From: Amylostereum areolatum
Taxonomy: Eukaryota > Basidiomycota > Agaricomycetes > Russulales > Stereaceae
DNA: 64,000 nt
Assembly: GCA_012932865.1 (NCBI GenBank)
Contig: SAXG01000060.1
Span: forward strand, 124,001 to 188,000
Direction of reading: 5' to 3'
Part shown: in pieces, positions 54,155 through 63,573 of the stretch
How positions within the stretch are numbered: the stretch's first letter is position 1
Layout of the letters: each line of letters starts with the position of its first letter
Position numbers and translations under genes: made by a program
Notes under the pieces: generated by a model
What the model was told of the DNA's origin: nothing
The model's input: only the letters and a program-made list of their open reading frames with translations
The model's database searches: none

Positions 54155-54734
54155 GGGTGGGCGGGCAGCGCATTGAGGTCTAGGCGGGTGCACTCGCGCA
54201 GAGAAGGTGTTGAGAAGGTCTCCTTCTCCACTCAGGCTAATGAAGACCACCGGAAGACGACGTATAGGCCAGCGGGAGAGGCAAGCGATCAATGGCAGGC
54301 GGGCGGCAGCCGTTACTCTTGCTGTTGCTGTCACCGTTTCTGCCGCCAACGCCCTCCACACCCACGTCGCTCCCCCACTCCCGCTCTCGCCCCCGCCCCC
54401 AATGTGCTTCTCCCCGCCCCCAACGCGCTCGCCACCACGCACAATGCACTTGCATGGTGTGCTCCCTCAAGACGCACGCCCCCACCCCACGGCACACACA
54501 CCCGCGACCAAGGCGCACACTACGCGCTCTCGCGCTCGCCTCCAGCAAGCACACACGCACGGACTGCCCACCATCAACGTGTTCACCCTGCCCCGCCCCG
54601 CCCCGCCTTTCAATGCGTGTCCCGCTTTGAAAGCGCTCATCCCCCTCTCGGACGTGGCCGACGAAGAGGACCGACGGCGGCGAAATCAAGGCGCGCGGGA
54701 CCCTCTCATTGGACAACGGGGCAACTTCAAGGCG
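54155..54734. other. C-rich low-complexity spacer
   Basis: Rich in CCCCGCCCC and CACGCACG words with long chance ORFs. No gene supported. Confidence 0.35.
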
Positions 54735-54962
54735 CGCGCAAGCTGACGCGAAGGCGTGCGGGATCATCTCACCTGCTCCTGGCCAATGAGAGGTCGAGCT
54801 CCACGGACGGGGGCGTGCGTGCGGCGGGATTGACGGCGAACGGCGACGGACAACGCAGACAGCGGGCACCGCTACTACTCGAGGAAGATCGCGCGGTGGG
54901 ATCTAACCAATGTATTATGTAGAAACACAATTACAACGCGCATTATAACGGGAAGGATGTCT

Positions 54963-57900
54963 CTAGCAATAATCTCTAACCTCCTTCATGAACCTATCCC
55001 ACTGGCCCTGCGGGCTGGTACCAGTGTCGATGAATTTCTTGCGTAGCTCTTCCGATGCCTTCTCCCAGCCGTTCGTAAAATTCCTGTTCCATGTTCCCTT
55101 TGCGAACTTGGCACCAGGAAAAGCAACTGTGAACCTGACCTCCTGCTTACCCACTGATTTGCCCAGCCGAGCATACGTCTCAAATCCTTCCTTCATGTCG
55201 CATGCATACTTGAGGGGAAATGCTCTCTTCTGATTGGCATTCGATTTGTTGCTCCGCTTGGTTCCATTGACATGTGCATCATCGACCAAATTCACTGAAT
55301 GACTCGGAGGGGGAGAAGGAAGGCGGAGAGATACATAAGATGATCGAGGGACAAGCATTGAAGCCGGCGGCGGCTCCGATGGGGCATCAAACGTGAGGAG
55401 CGGGAGAGGAGCAATGTTATCCATTTGAACGGACGGGGCATTGTCAATGCGAGGATGAGTTGGACTGCCTTGGACAGGAGATAACAAGTCAGAAATCTGT
55501 CCAAAAGGCCGCTTCTTCCGAGAGGGGGTACGCCGAGATGACCACCATTCCCTGGCGAGATGTTTGCGGTGGGTCATGGACTCTATTGAGTGCGTATCAA
55601 GAGCTCGATAGAGGAGAGCTTGGCCTTGAGAAACCAGTTCTGTCGTGTGAATCTGCCTCAAGGACCATTCCATTACCTCTGGGTCATACATCTCGAAGAG
55701 GGCATCGTTCTCGGCGATGTCGAACCGTTCGCGGACAACGAGAGGGAGGTCGCTCATCCGGAATTGTGGCCAATGTTCACAGGTGATAGGGATCGACTTC
55801 GGCTGAACGTCACCCTAGTTTAGACATGAGTATAATGGCATTGGTCACGGTGGGGAATCGAGGTCATACCTTGCACCAGAAGTAAATATGGACTGTCTCA
55901 CGTATCGCCTTCTCTCGAGCCTCGCGCTCAAGAACGTGGGTCGTATGTTTGACTTCCTTGTTCCTCGAGCTCTCCACTATCTGCCAGTGCTCTGCCTGCA
56001 AAGGGCGATCACGGTGGTATGAAGTCAACGCCAATGCTGATGCAGTCGTAGTTGCCAAAGGAAGAGAAGCCGACTTCTTAGGGCTTTGGTTTGGCTTTTT
56101 GTTTGCGGTAGAATGACTTCTGGACGTTTTTTTTGGTGCAGGTGCATCCGACAACTTGTCTGTCTCCGGCATGCTGACCAGGACATCAGAAGGGAGAATG
56201 ACGGCGACAGCAGAATTGCACACAACCGTATGACTTGGTCTCGGGTCATCAGACCCAGTGAGAATCGGTGCGAAGGATTTGAGACGCGGCGGAAGGCTTT
56301 TGGATGCCAAGACCAAGGAGTGCCAAAAATGAAGGATTTCGACCCTCCTCGAAGTCCAGTGAGATCACGCTATGAGTCACCTACTTACGCGCGAGGGGAA
56401 GCATATTAAACGGTTGCTAAAGTCAACGGCAATGTAAGGAAACTGAAGATGATTGAAGCTCTTCAAATTTCGCCTTTCTCAGATTCTCAATCCAACGAGG
56501 TCTCCTATGCAAACAACTTCGTGAGAACAAACGGAAAGGTCGTCGACTCGTAGGCTTATGTAAGTCCTCGAGCATTGCGCAACTTCGCACTTCGACTTAG
56601 CGTCTTTGTAGGTCTTCGTGTCCTTCCACCAGCTCTACCACCATCCCTCCCTTCCTTCTAGTCGACGGCACGGCACCTTTCTCCCTCCCTCATTTCCGCC
56701 TTCCACTCCCAGGATCCAGCTCGTCCACGCAAAGTCCCGAATCGAACAACCGACGTGCTACTAGTCGTCGTCCCCGGTCGTCCTCTCCACGACAAGGATG
56801 AGCCTCCACGACATGCCGCCATTTGACCTCGCTCGGACTCTGTTCCACAATGCAGTGAAGGGCTTCGGTCCGTCGCGAAGTTCCTTGTAAATGTGTGCTG
56901 TGTCTTGTTCGATGTGTCACACATTGGGTGAATGGGCTCCCGGCGAGCCAGTGAGCCAGTGACATGATACATCCGGTGTGTTTCCACCCTTCTTACACCA
57001 ATAAATCACTCACATCGAGGTCTTCTTTGTAGGAAATTTGTCCCCCAGCTTTGGTGCCGATGCCTCGGAAGGATGTGGGCGCATTGCAGATATGGCGTAG
57101 GGTCAGCCTGGTGGTCCATCGCCGTCTATCATGCACGCTACGCGCATGGTACGTTCCTCCGTTGTCGCTAAGTTTCTTTCTAACATCTGGCCTCTAGTGA
57201 GCATTGAGCTGCAGAGCAAGCCTGTCAGCTGTCCGTCAAGTTGGCCAAGAGATGTAGGCTGCATAATGCTGGAGAGGGGGTGCTTGAAGTTTGAGGCATA
57301 GGGGTGGCTATTGGCGTGTGGGCTCAAGTGTACTTAGCACTATGTACTTAGTTTTCCATAAGCATGTAATGCAAGCTGGTTCCATAATCTTCTTGTTGTG
57401 CGTCATTCAGAATGCTTCAATTTGGTTCAAGCAAGGGAGCAATATGTAAATACATGCAGGCCTGATGCCATCCAATATTGTCACATATGGTCCTATGTGT
57501 TTTGCTAGGTTCAAAAATCTGTCGTGACGTTCAAGAAAAGTGTGCCATTTTTTTGAAGCCATAGGACGGCAACGATGGATTTTGGCACACGTCTTGGCAT
57601 CCAAAAATCTTCCGCCGCGTCTCAAATCCTTCGCACCGATTCTCACTGGGCATCAGAGGTTGTAAGGGGTGGCTGGGTTTGTGTCAACTGCGTATGGGAT
57701 ACAGAAGCAGCCCAAGGAGATGAGCTCGACGATACAGTGTATTCGTCATCGAAAGACGGCATGCTGGAAGTGGCAGCACCGAGGGATGACTCGAGATCTG
57801 GATACATCTTGTCTTTGACATAGTCACAGTCCGTGTTGTCAAAGTTGAAATCAAAATCAAAATCAAAAGTCTCCAAGGTGCCGGGATAGTCAAGGTCGTT

Positions 57901-58468
57901 GCAAAATGCGGTGGATTGGGAGGACACGGGCACAGGGAATGGATTAGGGAGTGAGGGGACGGTGGTGGATAGCAGTGGTGAGGTGGACTGGCGAGGTGGA
58001 CTCGGTGGAGGTGGAGGGGTGAGAGGTGGAGGGGTGAGAGGTGGAGGTGGAGGCGCCATGAGAGGTGCAACGATAGGTAAGACTGCCGCTGTTTCCGATT
58101 CCTGGGCATCTGTAGAGAGAGTAGGCGCCAAGGCTTGCGGTGTCAACTCGAGAGCAATAGGTGACTGTGAAGATGTAAAATCTGCAGCAGGGAGAGGAGG
58201 GAAAGGACGAGAGACGGCTGCCTGGAACCGATTCTTCTTGGGGGTAAGCTGGACTGAGTGACTCTGCTGGCGACATCCTTGACCGATACATTTTTGATGT
58301 ATCTTGCAGCAGACGTGACAGAGCTTGAACGAACAGCATTGATGATGCTTGCGCCGTGTGGACTTCTTGGTGGCTTTGGCGCTAGCTTCACGCTCGTCAC
58401 AGGCTGGACCATTGCATAGGGTGTTGTCCACTTCAAGTGTCGAGCGGACACCGAGCGCTGGTGGGTCC
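54963..58468 (-). pseudogene. Cys-rich agaricomycete protein gene, broken by two transposons
   Basis: Minus-strand gene. Exon parts: 57651-58468, then 55870-56246 after removal of the 56254-57650 element and one CATCAGA, then 54963-55814 after a 55-nt intron. The N-terminal Cys cluster reads CNGPACDER...HQCCSFKLCHVCCKIHQKC..GC..H. A Pro-rich linker, a Lys/Ser-rich region, a conserved block (PITCEHWPQF, ENDALFEMYDPEVMEWS) and a C-terminal part (FPLKYACDMKEGFE, SPQGQWDRFMKEV) follow. I recall this arrangement in many mushroom genomes without a known role. No start codon is present: the open frame runs straight into the LTR of A' at 58469. Without its 5' part and with a 1.4-kb insert it is unlikely to be functional. 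Confidence 0.65.
56254..57650. mobile_element. 1.4-kb TIR element with 7-bp target duplication
   Basis: Ends begin CCCAGTGAGAATCGG and form inverted repeats of about 59 bp with two mismatches. The flanks repeat CATCAGA directly (56247-56253 and 57651-57657). Removing the element and one CATCAGA restores the reading frame of the Cys-rich gene, so this is a true insertion. Inside I see no transposase; short ORFs only. A CAGTG near the end recalls hAT ends, but the duplication is 7 bp rather than 8. Non-autonomous, superfamily unresolved. Confidence 0.8.
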
Positions 58469-58925
58469 TGTCATGAACGGTCTATAATTTTCTTTTTACT
58501 TTACATCGGTTACACGCTTTAGGACTTATCGACTTATCACCGGTCAGGCTCCACCTTGGCCCGGACCCGGCTCATCTATATCCCGCCCGGACCCACGTGA
58601 CTCATCTCGGTCCGGGTCTGACTCCTTTCTCTTGACTCATGCTGTACGATACTGACTCATGCTGTGCTCTTTTACATACGACTGCTTACTTATACTTGGT
58701 CTGCTTACTGATCGCCGTGTATTGGTTGCTTACCTAAGTCTCTCTCCTCTTGTGTATATAAGGCTCGCTCTCGCTGTACATATTCCTTATCTCGAGCTAG
58801 TCAATTCTACCGACTTTGCTTGCTTTCCCTTGTCTGTCGCCGTGTCTGATCGGCTCCCCTCTGTCGCCCTCTTCCTCTGTCAGCTTTGTCGTAACTTGGT
58901 GCTGTCGCACTAGTCGTTGCTGACA
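58469..58925 (+). repeat. 5' LTR of element A'
   Basis: Starts TGTCATGAACGG, ends GTTGCTGACA. It has a TATATAAG box at 58755-58762 and the self-primer partner ATCTCGAGCT at 58789-58798, 34 nt further on. It differs from the LTRs of A at several sites and is 2 bp shorter, so it comes from a different source copy. Confidence 0.92.
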
Positions 58926-58927
58926 TA

Positions 58928-58937
58928 AGCTCGAGAT
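58928..58937 (+). promoter_or_regulatory. Primer-binding site of A', self-priming type
   Basis: AGCTCGAGAT, two nt after the LTR, is complementary to ATCTCGAGCT at 58789-58798, the predicted mRNA start. Same pairing as element A. Confidence 0.65.
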
Positions 58938-59396
58938 CTGTTTACTCTTGCACCACCCTACGACCGTCCCTACGTACTGTAGCGTAGTAGTAGTAGTACC
59001 CGTCTGGTACTGACCTTGTTCTTCCCCCGTGCCGCCCTAGACCGTTGCCCCCAGAGTACGCGACTCGTTACCCTGACATTGTGGTCGTGCGCACGTATAC
59101 CGGTGCCGGCTTGACGTTTCCTCGAAACGTTACACCTACTCGAGACTCTCCAATACCAGGAGTTGAAAGCTCAGAGGTGACAGTAGAAGGTGCACCTTTG
59201 GTGTAGGAAACGAGTAAAAGCGGCGAAAGGAAAGCGGTTTAGGAAGTCTTTGGGCTCGTGTCCCCTAGACGAAGAGACAGCCAACAGGTCGAGAAGACTG
59301 AGGCAGACCGTCTTGCGATCTCATAACAGAACCACCCTCCCTCGACAAAATCTTCCCTTGCCGCACAGAGTAACCATTTCGACTGGGGGCTCGTGC

Positions 59397-59798
59397 ATGG
59401 AAGATTGGCGCTCGCAAGTACAAGAATTCATCCCCATCAGCCACGACGCTATCATCTCCCTCATCAACGAATCTAAAGACCCTTGGGCCTGGCACAATTG
59501 GAAGGTCGCCCTCGGTGTAGAAGAACTTGAAGACTCCATCATAGACATCCACTTCTATCGCCTCAAAATAAGCGAACAAGGAAACGGAAACCTCTACGTC
59601 TACTCCTGCCCATACGTCACCTACCGCTACAAACTCGAGCAACCCCCAAAATCCTTCTACGCGCCCAACGAGAAAATACCAGTAGACACTCGACACACCC
59701 ACCGCCTCCTTACACCAGGCAACACCCCCAGCCCCACACCAGAGCCAGAGGTCATCGACCTCACCCAGCCAGAGGTCATCGACCTCACCCACTTATAA
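59397..59798 (+). CDS. Element A' ORF1, tandem EVIDLT motifs
   Basis: 133-codon ORF (MEDWRSQVQEF) ending TTA TAA ACA, with the same protein as A ORF1 (23083-23484) as far as can be seen by eye. The tail has two EVIDLT copies, which resemble SUMO-interacting motifs. Gag follows in the same frame directly after the TAA. Confidence 0.7.
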   Translation: MEDWRSQVQEFIPISHDAIISLINESKDPWAWHNWKVALGVEELEDSIIDIHFYRLKISEQGNGNLYVYSCPYVTYRYKLEQPPKSFYAPNEKIPVDTRHTHRLLTPGNTPSPTPEPEVIDLTQPEVIDLTHL

Positions 59799-60882
59799 AC
59801 AATTCCCTCGTTCGGACTCAACGGCTCCGACTCCAGTTCTGACTCCGACACCGACGTTGAGGACGAAAACTGCTACATATATCCCCTCCCTCTAGGCTTC
59901 ACTGAACGAGGAAACGACTTCTTTGTCCAACTCGGAGACACCACTGTCGAAGTCGCCTTCGTAGCAACCCAAACAAGTGGCATCAGTTGGTACTTCGCCA
60001 ACGAAAGCCAAGACGACCTCACTGAAGCCGACTTCAACCTCATTGCCGCCTCCGCCCTACCGCCTGTCACCGACGAAGACTTCTCCGACCTCGATGAACC
60101 AATCATGGCTGCCCAGTGGATCCGCACCGACCCCCAACCCCCTCTCCCCGCCGAACTTGCCAACTGCACCGAAATCGGTGGAACATGGAACATCGTCATC
60201 GGCCAAACTGGCTCTCCCATCCAACACATGAATAACGGCACCGACGATGCCTGGCTCATGGAAGTAAATGGCCAATGGGTCGCCATCCCTGCCGTGCTTG
60301 TTGCTGCCCTCAACCTGCCACCCCCCACCGTCAACGTCACGGCCCCCCCCCATCACCGTCAACCCCCCTGCGGTCACTGTTAGTGCCCCAGCTGCCGCCG
60401 CCGCCAGACCCCCCCGAAAGAAAGTCCACGCGAAAACTCCTGAAGGCTTCTCTGGGAAACGAGAGGACTTCAATGACTGGATGCGGTCGTGCGAGGAATA
60501 CATGCGAGCTGCTGAGGATGACCTCGTGACGGACAAGGACAAAGTCCTCTTCATTCTCACCTACATGACGGGGGAGGCAGCACGCACCTGGAAGGCCGAG
60601 TATGAGGATGCACACTTGGCCAATGGAGCCATGGTCGCCTGGGTGGACTTCCACAAAGCACTCAAAGGAGCCTTCACCGACGTCAATGAGCAGCACCGTG
60701 CCGCAGTCGAACTGGACGGGTTCAAACAGACGAAGGGTACCACTGCCCATGAATACTTCGCCAAGTTCGAGCAACTCGCAAGAAAGGCAGGATACTCCAC
60801 GGCGCAGGACCCTATCCACCTCATGCAGCTGCTCAAACACAACGTCTACTATCGGACCATCGACTCCATCTACGACAGCGGT
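59799..60882 (+). pseudogene. gag: Element A' gag, frameshifted and truncated
   Basis: The frame is open from the ORF1 TAA through ATG 60105 to about 60383. A run of 9 C near 60343-60351 (8 in element A) then shifts the frame; the capsid-like part continues in another frame (from about 60345, YMTGEAARTWKAEYED). It is cut by the LTR of element C at 60883, so the zinc knuckle is missing. Confidence 0.85.
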
Positions 60883-61457
60883 TGTTACAACTTGTCCAAG
60901 GTACTTCATTTTCCATTGCCTTACTAGGAAGGACGTCGCTAAACGACGGATTACGACTGTGCCCCAGCTCGTAACCGTCTCAACGACGCTGCCACAGATC
61001 GTCACCGTCTCGACGGCATAGCCTCGACGGTGCCACAGATCGTCACCGTCCCAACGGCATAGCCTCGACGGTGCCACAGTTCGTCTCCGTAGATACTTGA
61101 TACAACCGTCGCCAAATGTACATATATTTACTCGACCTCCTTTCCTATAAAAGGAGGCTCAACGAGCGAGCTATTCCCCAGCTCGTTCTCTTTGTAAATA
61201 CAGGACTGTTCTAACCAAAGAACCTCCTCTTAGTATACTAAAGAGAGCTCAAAGTAACTAAGTCGAAAGCTCGCCTAAGTCTTCCGTGAAGACTTACTGC
61301 TTCGCTTATCGACCTCTAACTTCGTATAGCCGAGACGTCCGGATCACCTGATCCCACCTCTCATCCACACAAGTACTGTAGCCTGAGCCGCTTGTCACGT
61401 GATAAGGACCGTCCTTAACACTAGAACGAGCTCTCCTCTACACTAGCTCACCCTACA
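60883..61457 (+). repeat. 5' LTR of element C
   Basis: 575 bp, starts TGTTACAACTTG and ends CACCCTACA. TATA box TATAAAAG at 61146-61153. It contains two adjacent copies of gtgccacagatcgtcaccgtc-type words (60992-61075). Confidence 0.85.
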
Positions 61458-63542
61458 GTTTGGCGCAGAGCGTCAAACGAAACACCCACCACGGAGTCAG
61501 CGGAACAACCCGCTGAAAAAAGACCATCAGATTTTGAGATCCCTCAACTCCAATCAAACTGCAGTCGAGACTTCCCTAACGGAAACGAAGATCATCGCTG
61601 GACATTTGACCCCTATCATCTCCTTTTTTACTACGACGGAACCCTCGTTGCGAAAGAAAGCAAAGGGACATACGCATACCAGTGGAACCCACCCATATAC
61701 AGATACAACCTTCCTCCAGCAGCGGAATACTTCAAAGATAGATCCAAAAGAGAAAAGGAAGACGGAACCTACGACAACTCACATTGGAAGCGCCCAGATT
61801 ATTCAAGACCTCATATCGGGCCCCTCTCATCAGAAGAACTCTGGAAACACCCGGACGCACAGAAAGTCGAAGAGAAACCTTACACCGGGAATATTAAGGA
61901 CTACTGGGAATTTGATCCCGATACCGACACAGCCGATACGACAACCGAACCACAGGACCCTCGAACCGAACTCCAGCATCCTCAAGAACCCGCAACAGCC
62001 GCACCACCTCCAGAGGAAACCGCGCCAGAACCTGAGAGAACTATATCAAACCCCCAAATTAAGTCCGATCCCGGAGGAAGTCGAGAAAGCAGCCCATCAA
62101 GCGCAGCAGAAACGGAAGAACATACAGAGAACCCAACAAGATCCCCATCACCTGACGACATCTTTGGAACCACAAGAGGAAGAAAAGGAAATCTATTCGG
62201 AAAACCCGAAAACATCACATCAATGGGAGACACCGCCACCTCGATACCCAACCCCGCCACCGCACTTGGCAATGTCCCCCTTGGAGAGACTAATGTACCG
62301 CGCCAGACGCCTGCAACTCCAACACCAGCCGATCCCGCAAAACCGAGACATGAGACTCGATTCTCCCTAGGATTTGACACGACCGAACCAATAAGATGGA
62401 AACCGCCACTATCACCGTCACCACCGCCCTCCGATCGATCGATCGAAGACAAGAAAGGAAAAGAAGTTCGGGACTACGTTTTCGGAAGAGGAGCAACCGC
62501 AGATCTTCCGAAAGGATCAAAGTATCCACCAGGGAATTCCCCACCGGGAGGAACAGGAACAATCGGATCAAAGCCCGATGACAAGGACAAAGGATTCAAA
62601 TTAAACGCATTAGGAGTATATGACGGAAGGGATCGGGCAAAAGCAGCAAAGTTCGTAGAACAATGCGTACTTCGCTTCATAGCATTCCCCAACGCATACG
62701 CTGCCAACATGCGCAAGATAACCTTCGTGCTCTCACATCTCACCGATGGACCTGCCCTTCACTGGGCGTCCCTTTTAATAAGCAAAATTGATAAGATACG
62801 AGATCGCGGCCTAGATCCAGAAGCGTACCTTCCATGGACGGTGTTCCGTGACCACTTCCTAGAGACCTTTGGAGAAATAGACCCCGGAAGGGACGCTAGA
62901 TTCAACATACAGCGCCTGGAACAAGGCACTATGGACACCAAAGATTACATCACGATCTTCAGAGACTACGCTATGGAAGCTGGTTACGATCATAAAGCAT
63001 TGATCGACCGATTCAAGAGAGGACTGCGCAACGATATCGTAGTCGAAATCCTCAAGAGAGATCACATCTCGAACGATATCGAAGAATGGTATGAACTCGC
63101 ATTGCGCATCGATAATAACTGGCGAGAAGCTCAAGCATTCCAACGGCATTATACGAGACCAATGAACCCAACGAGCGACCTCACCCTCCTATACAAGAAA
63201 CCGCAGGCGTACGTTCCATTCCGAAAAGGAAACGGAAACAAAGGAAACGTTACCACCGCCAGGGTCGCTCAGACCGGAAACAATAACCGAAACTTCAGAC
63301 GCCTTACCCCGCAAGAACGTACCGAACTTCAGAAATCAGGATCATGCTTCTATTGCCGAAAGCCAGGACACATCTCCAGGAACTGCCCAGAGAAACGTAC
63401 CCAAACGACGATCAACGCACGAACGGCGAATCTAACGGAAGAAGAATCCCCGATTGATCAGATCACCAAGCTTGTGAACAAGATGGACAGTGAAACGTTC
63501 GCGCGCACTGCCAACATGTTCAAAGACAATCAGGGTTTTTAA
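61425..63542 (+). CDS. gag: Element C gag, no AUG in its first 266 codons
   Basis: The frame is open from just after TAG 61422-61424 inside the LTR to TAA 63540-63542. The first ATG is at 62223 (MGDTATSIPNP). Upstream codons look coding: DHRWTFDPYHLLFYYDGTLV, NPPIYRYNLPPAAEYF, DYWEFDPDTDT. Then come a Pro-rich linker, a gag/capsid core (FVLSHLTDGPALHWASLLI, FGEIDPGRDARFNIQRLEQG) and the CCHC knuckle CFYCRKPGHISRNC. Translation must use a non-AUG codon, a spliced leader exon or an internal ribosome route; otherwise only the shorter 439-aa form from 62223 is made. Confidence 0.85.
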   Translation, partial: NELSSTLAHPTVWRRASNETPTTESAEQPAEKRPSDFEIPQLQSNCSRDFPNGNEDHRWTFDPYHLLFYYDGTLVAKESKGTYAYQWNPPIYRYNLPPAAEYFKDRSKREKEDGTYDNSHWKRPDYSRPHIGPLSSEELWKHPDAQKVEEKPYTGNIKDYWEFDPDTDTADTTTEPQDPRTELQHPQEPATAAPPPEETAPEPERTISNPQIKSDPGGSRESSPSSAAETEEHTENPTRSPSPDDIFGTTRGRKGNLFGKPENITSMGDTATSIPNPATALGNVPLGETNVPRQTPATPTPADPAKPRHETRFSLGFDTTEPIRWKPPLSPSPPPSDRSIEDKKGKEVRDYVFGRGATADLPKGSKYPPGNSPPGGTGTIGSKPDDKDKGFKLNALGVYDGRDRAKAAKFVEQCVLRFIAFPNAYAANMRKITFVLSHLTDGPALHWASLLISKIDKIRDRGLDPEAYLPWTVFRDHFLETFGEIDPGRDARFNIQRLEQGTMDTKDYITIFRDYAMEAGYDHKALIDRFKRGLRNDIVVEILKRDHISNDIEEWYELALRIDNNWREAQAFQRHYTRPMNPTSDLTLLYKKPQAYVPFRKGNGNKGNVTTARVAQTGNNNRNFRRLTPQERTELQKSGSCFYCRKPGHISRNCPEKRTQTTINARTANLTEEESPIDQITKLVNKMDSETFARTANMFKDNQGF
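61461..61472 (+). promoter_or_regulatory. tRNA-type primer-binding site of element C
   Basis: TGGCGCAGAGCG, three nt after the LTR. TGG pairs with the tRNA 3' CCA end; the tRNA species was not identified. No complement to it is seen at the LTR mRNA start, unlike A and B. Confidence 0.55.
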
Positions 63543-63573
63543 ACCGTCCTTCAACCGCGGCTGTTGAAAGGAC
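63533..63573 (+). promoter_or_regulatory. Predicted -1 frameshift signal, element C gag-pol
   Basis: Slippery heptamer GGGTTTT (63533-63539) in phase G-GGT-TTT, gag stop TAA at 63540. A 6-nt spacer leads to a stem GTCCTTCAAC (63546-63555) pairing with GTTGAAAGGAC (63563-63573) with one bulge and a 7-nt loop. Pol is open in the -1 frame through the whole signal. A textbook layout. Confidence 0.75.

Larger units (their letters stand above)
52781..54836. mobile_element. Possible non-autonomous element carrying a RhoGAP fragment
   Basis: Bounded by 102-bp inverted repeats: 52781-52882 and 54735-54836, about 88% alike by hand count, sharing ccgtcaatcccgccgca at the outer ends and gcttgcgcg at the inner ends. 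Inside lies a RhoGAP gene fragment (53493-54154) plus anonymous sequence. The layout resembles Pack-type elements that pick up host gene pieces. No target duplication was recognised; a chance inverted duplication is the alternative. Confidence 0.4.

Noticed and set aside
61534..62370. 279-codon ORF in element C as a separate first protein
   Set aside because: The gag frame is open through the same stretch with more protein-like sequence; this ORF is Gln/Asn/Pro-rich and begins at a weak start.
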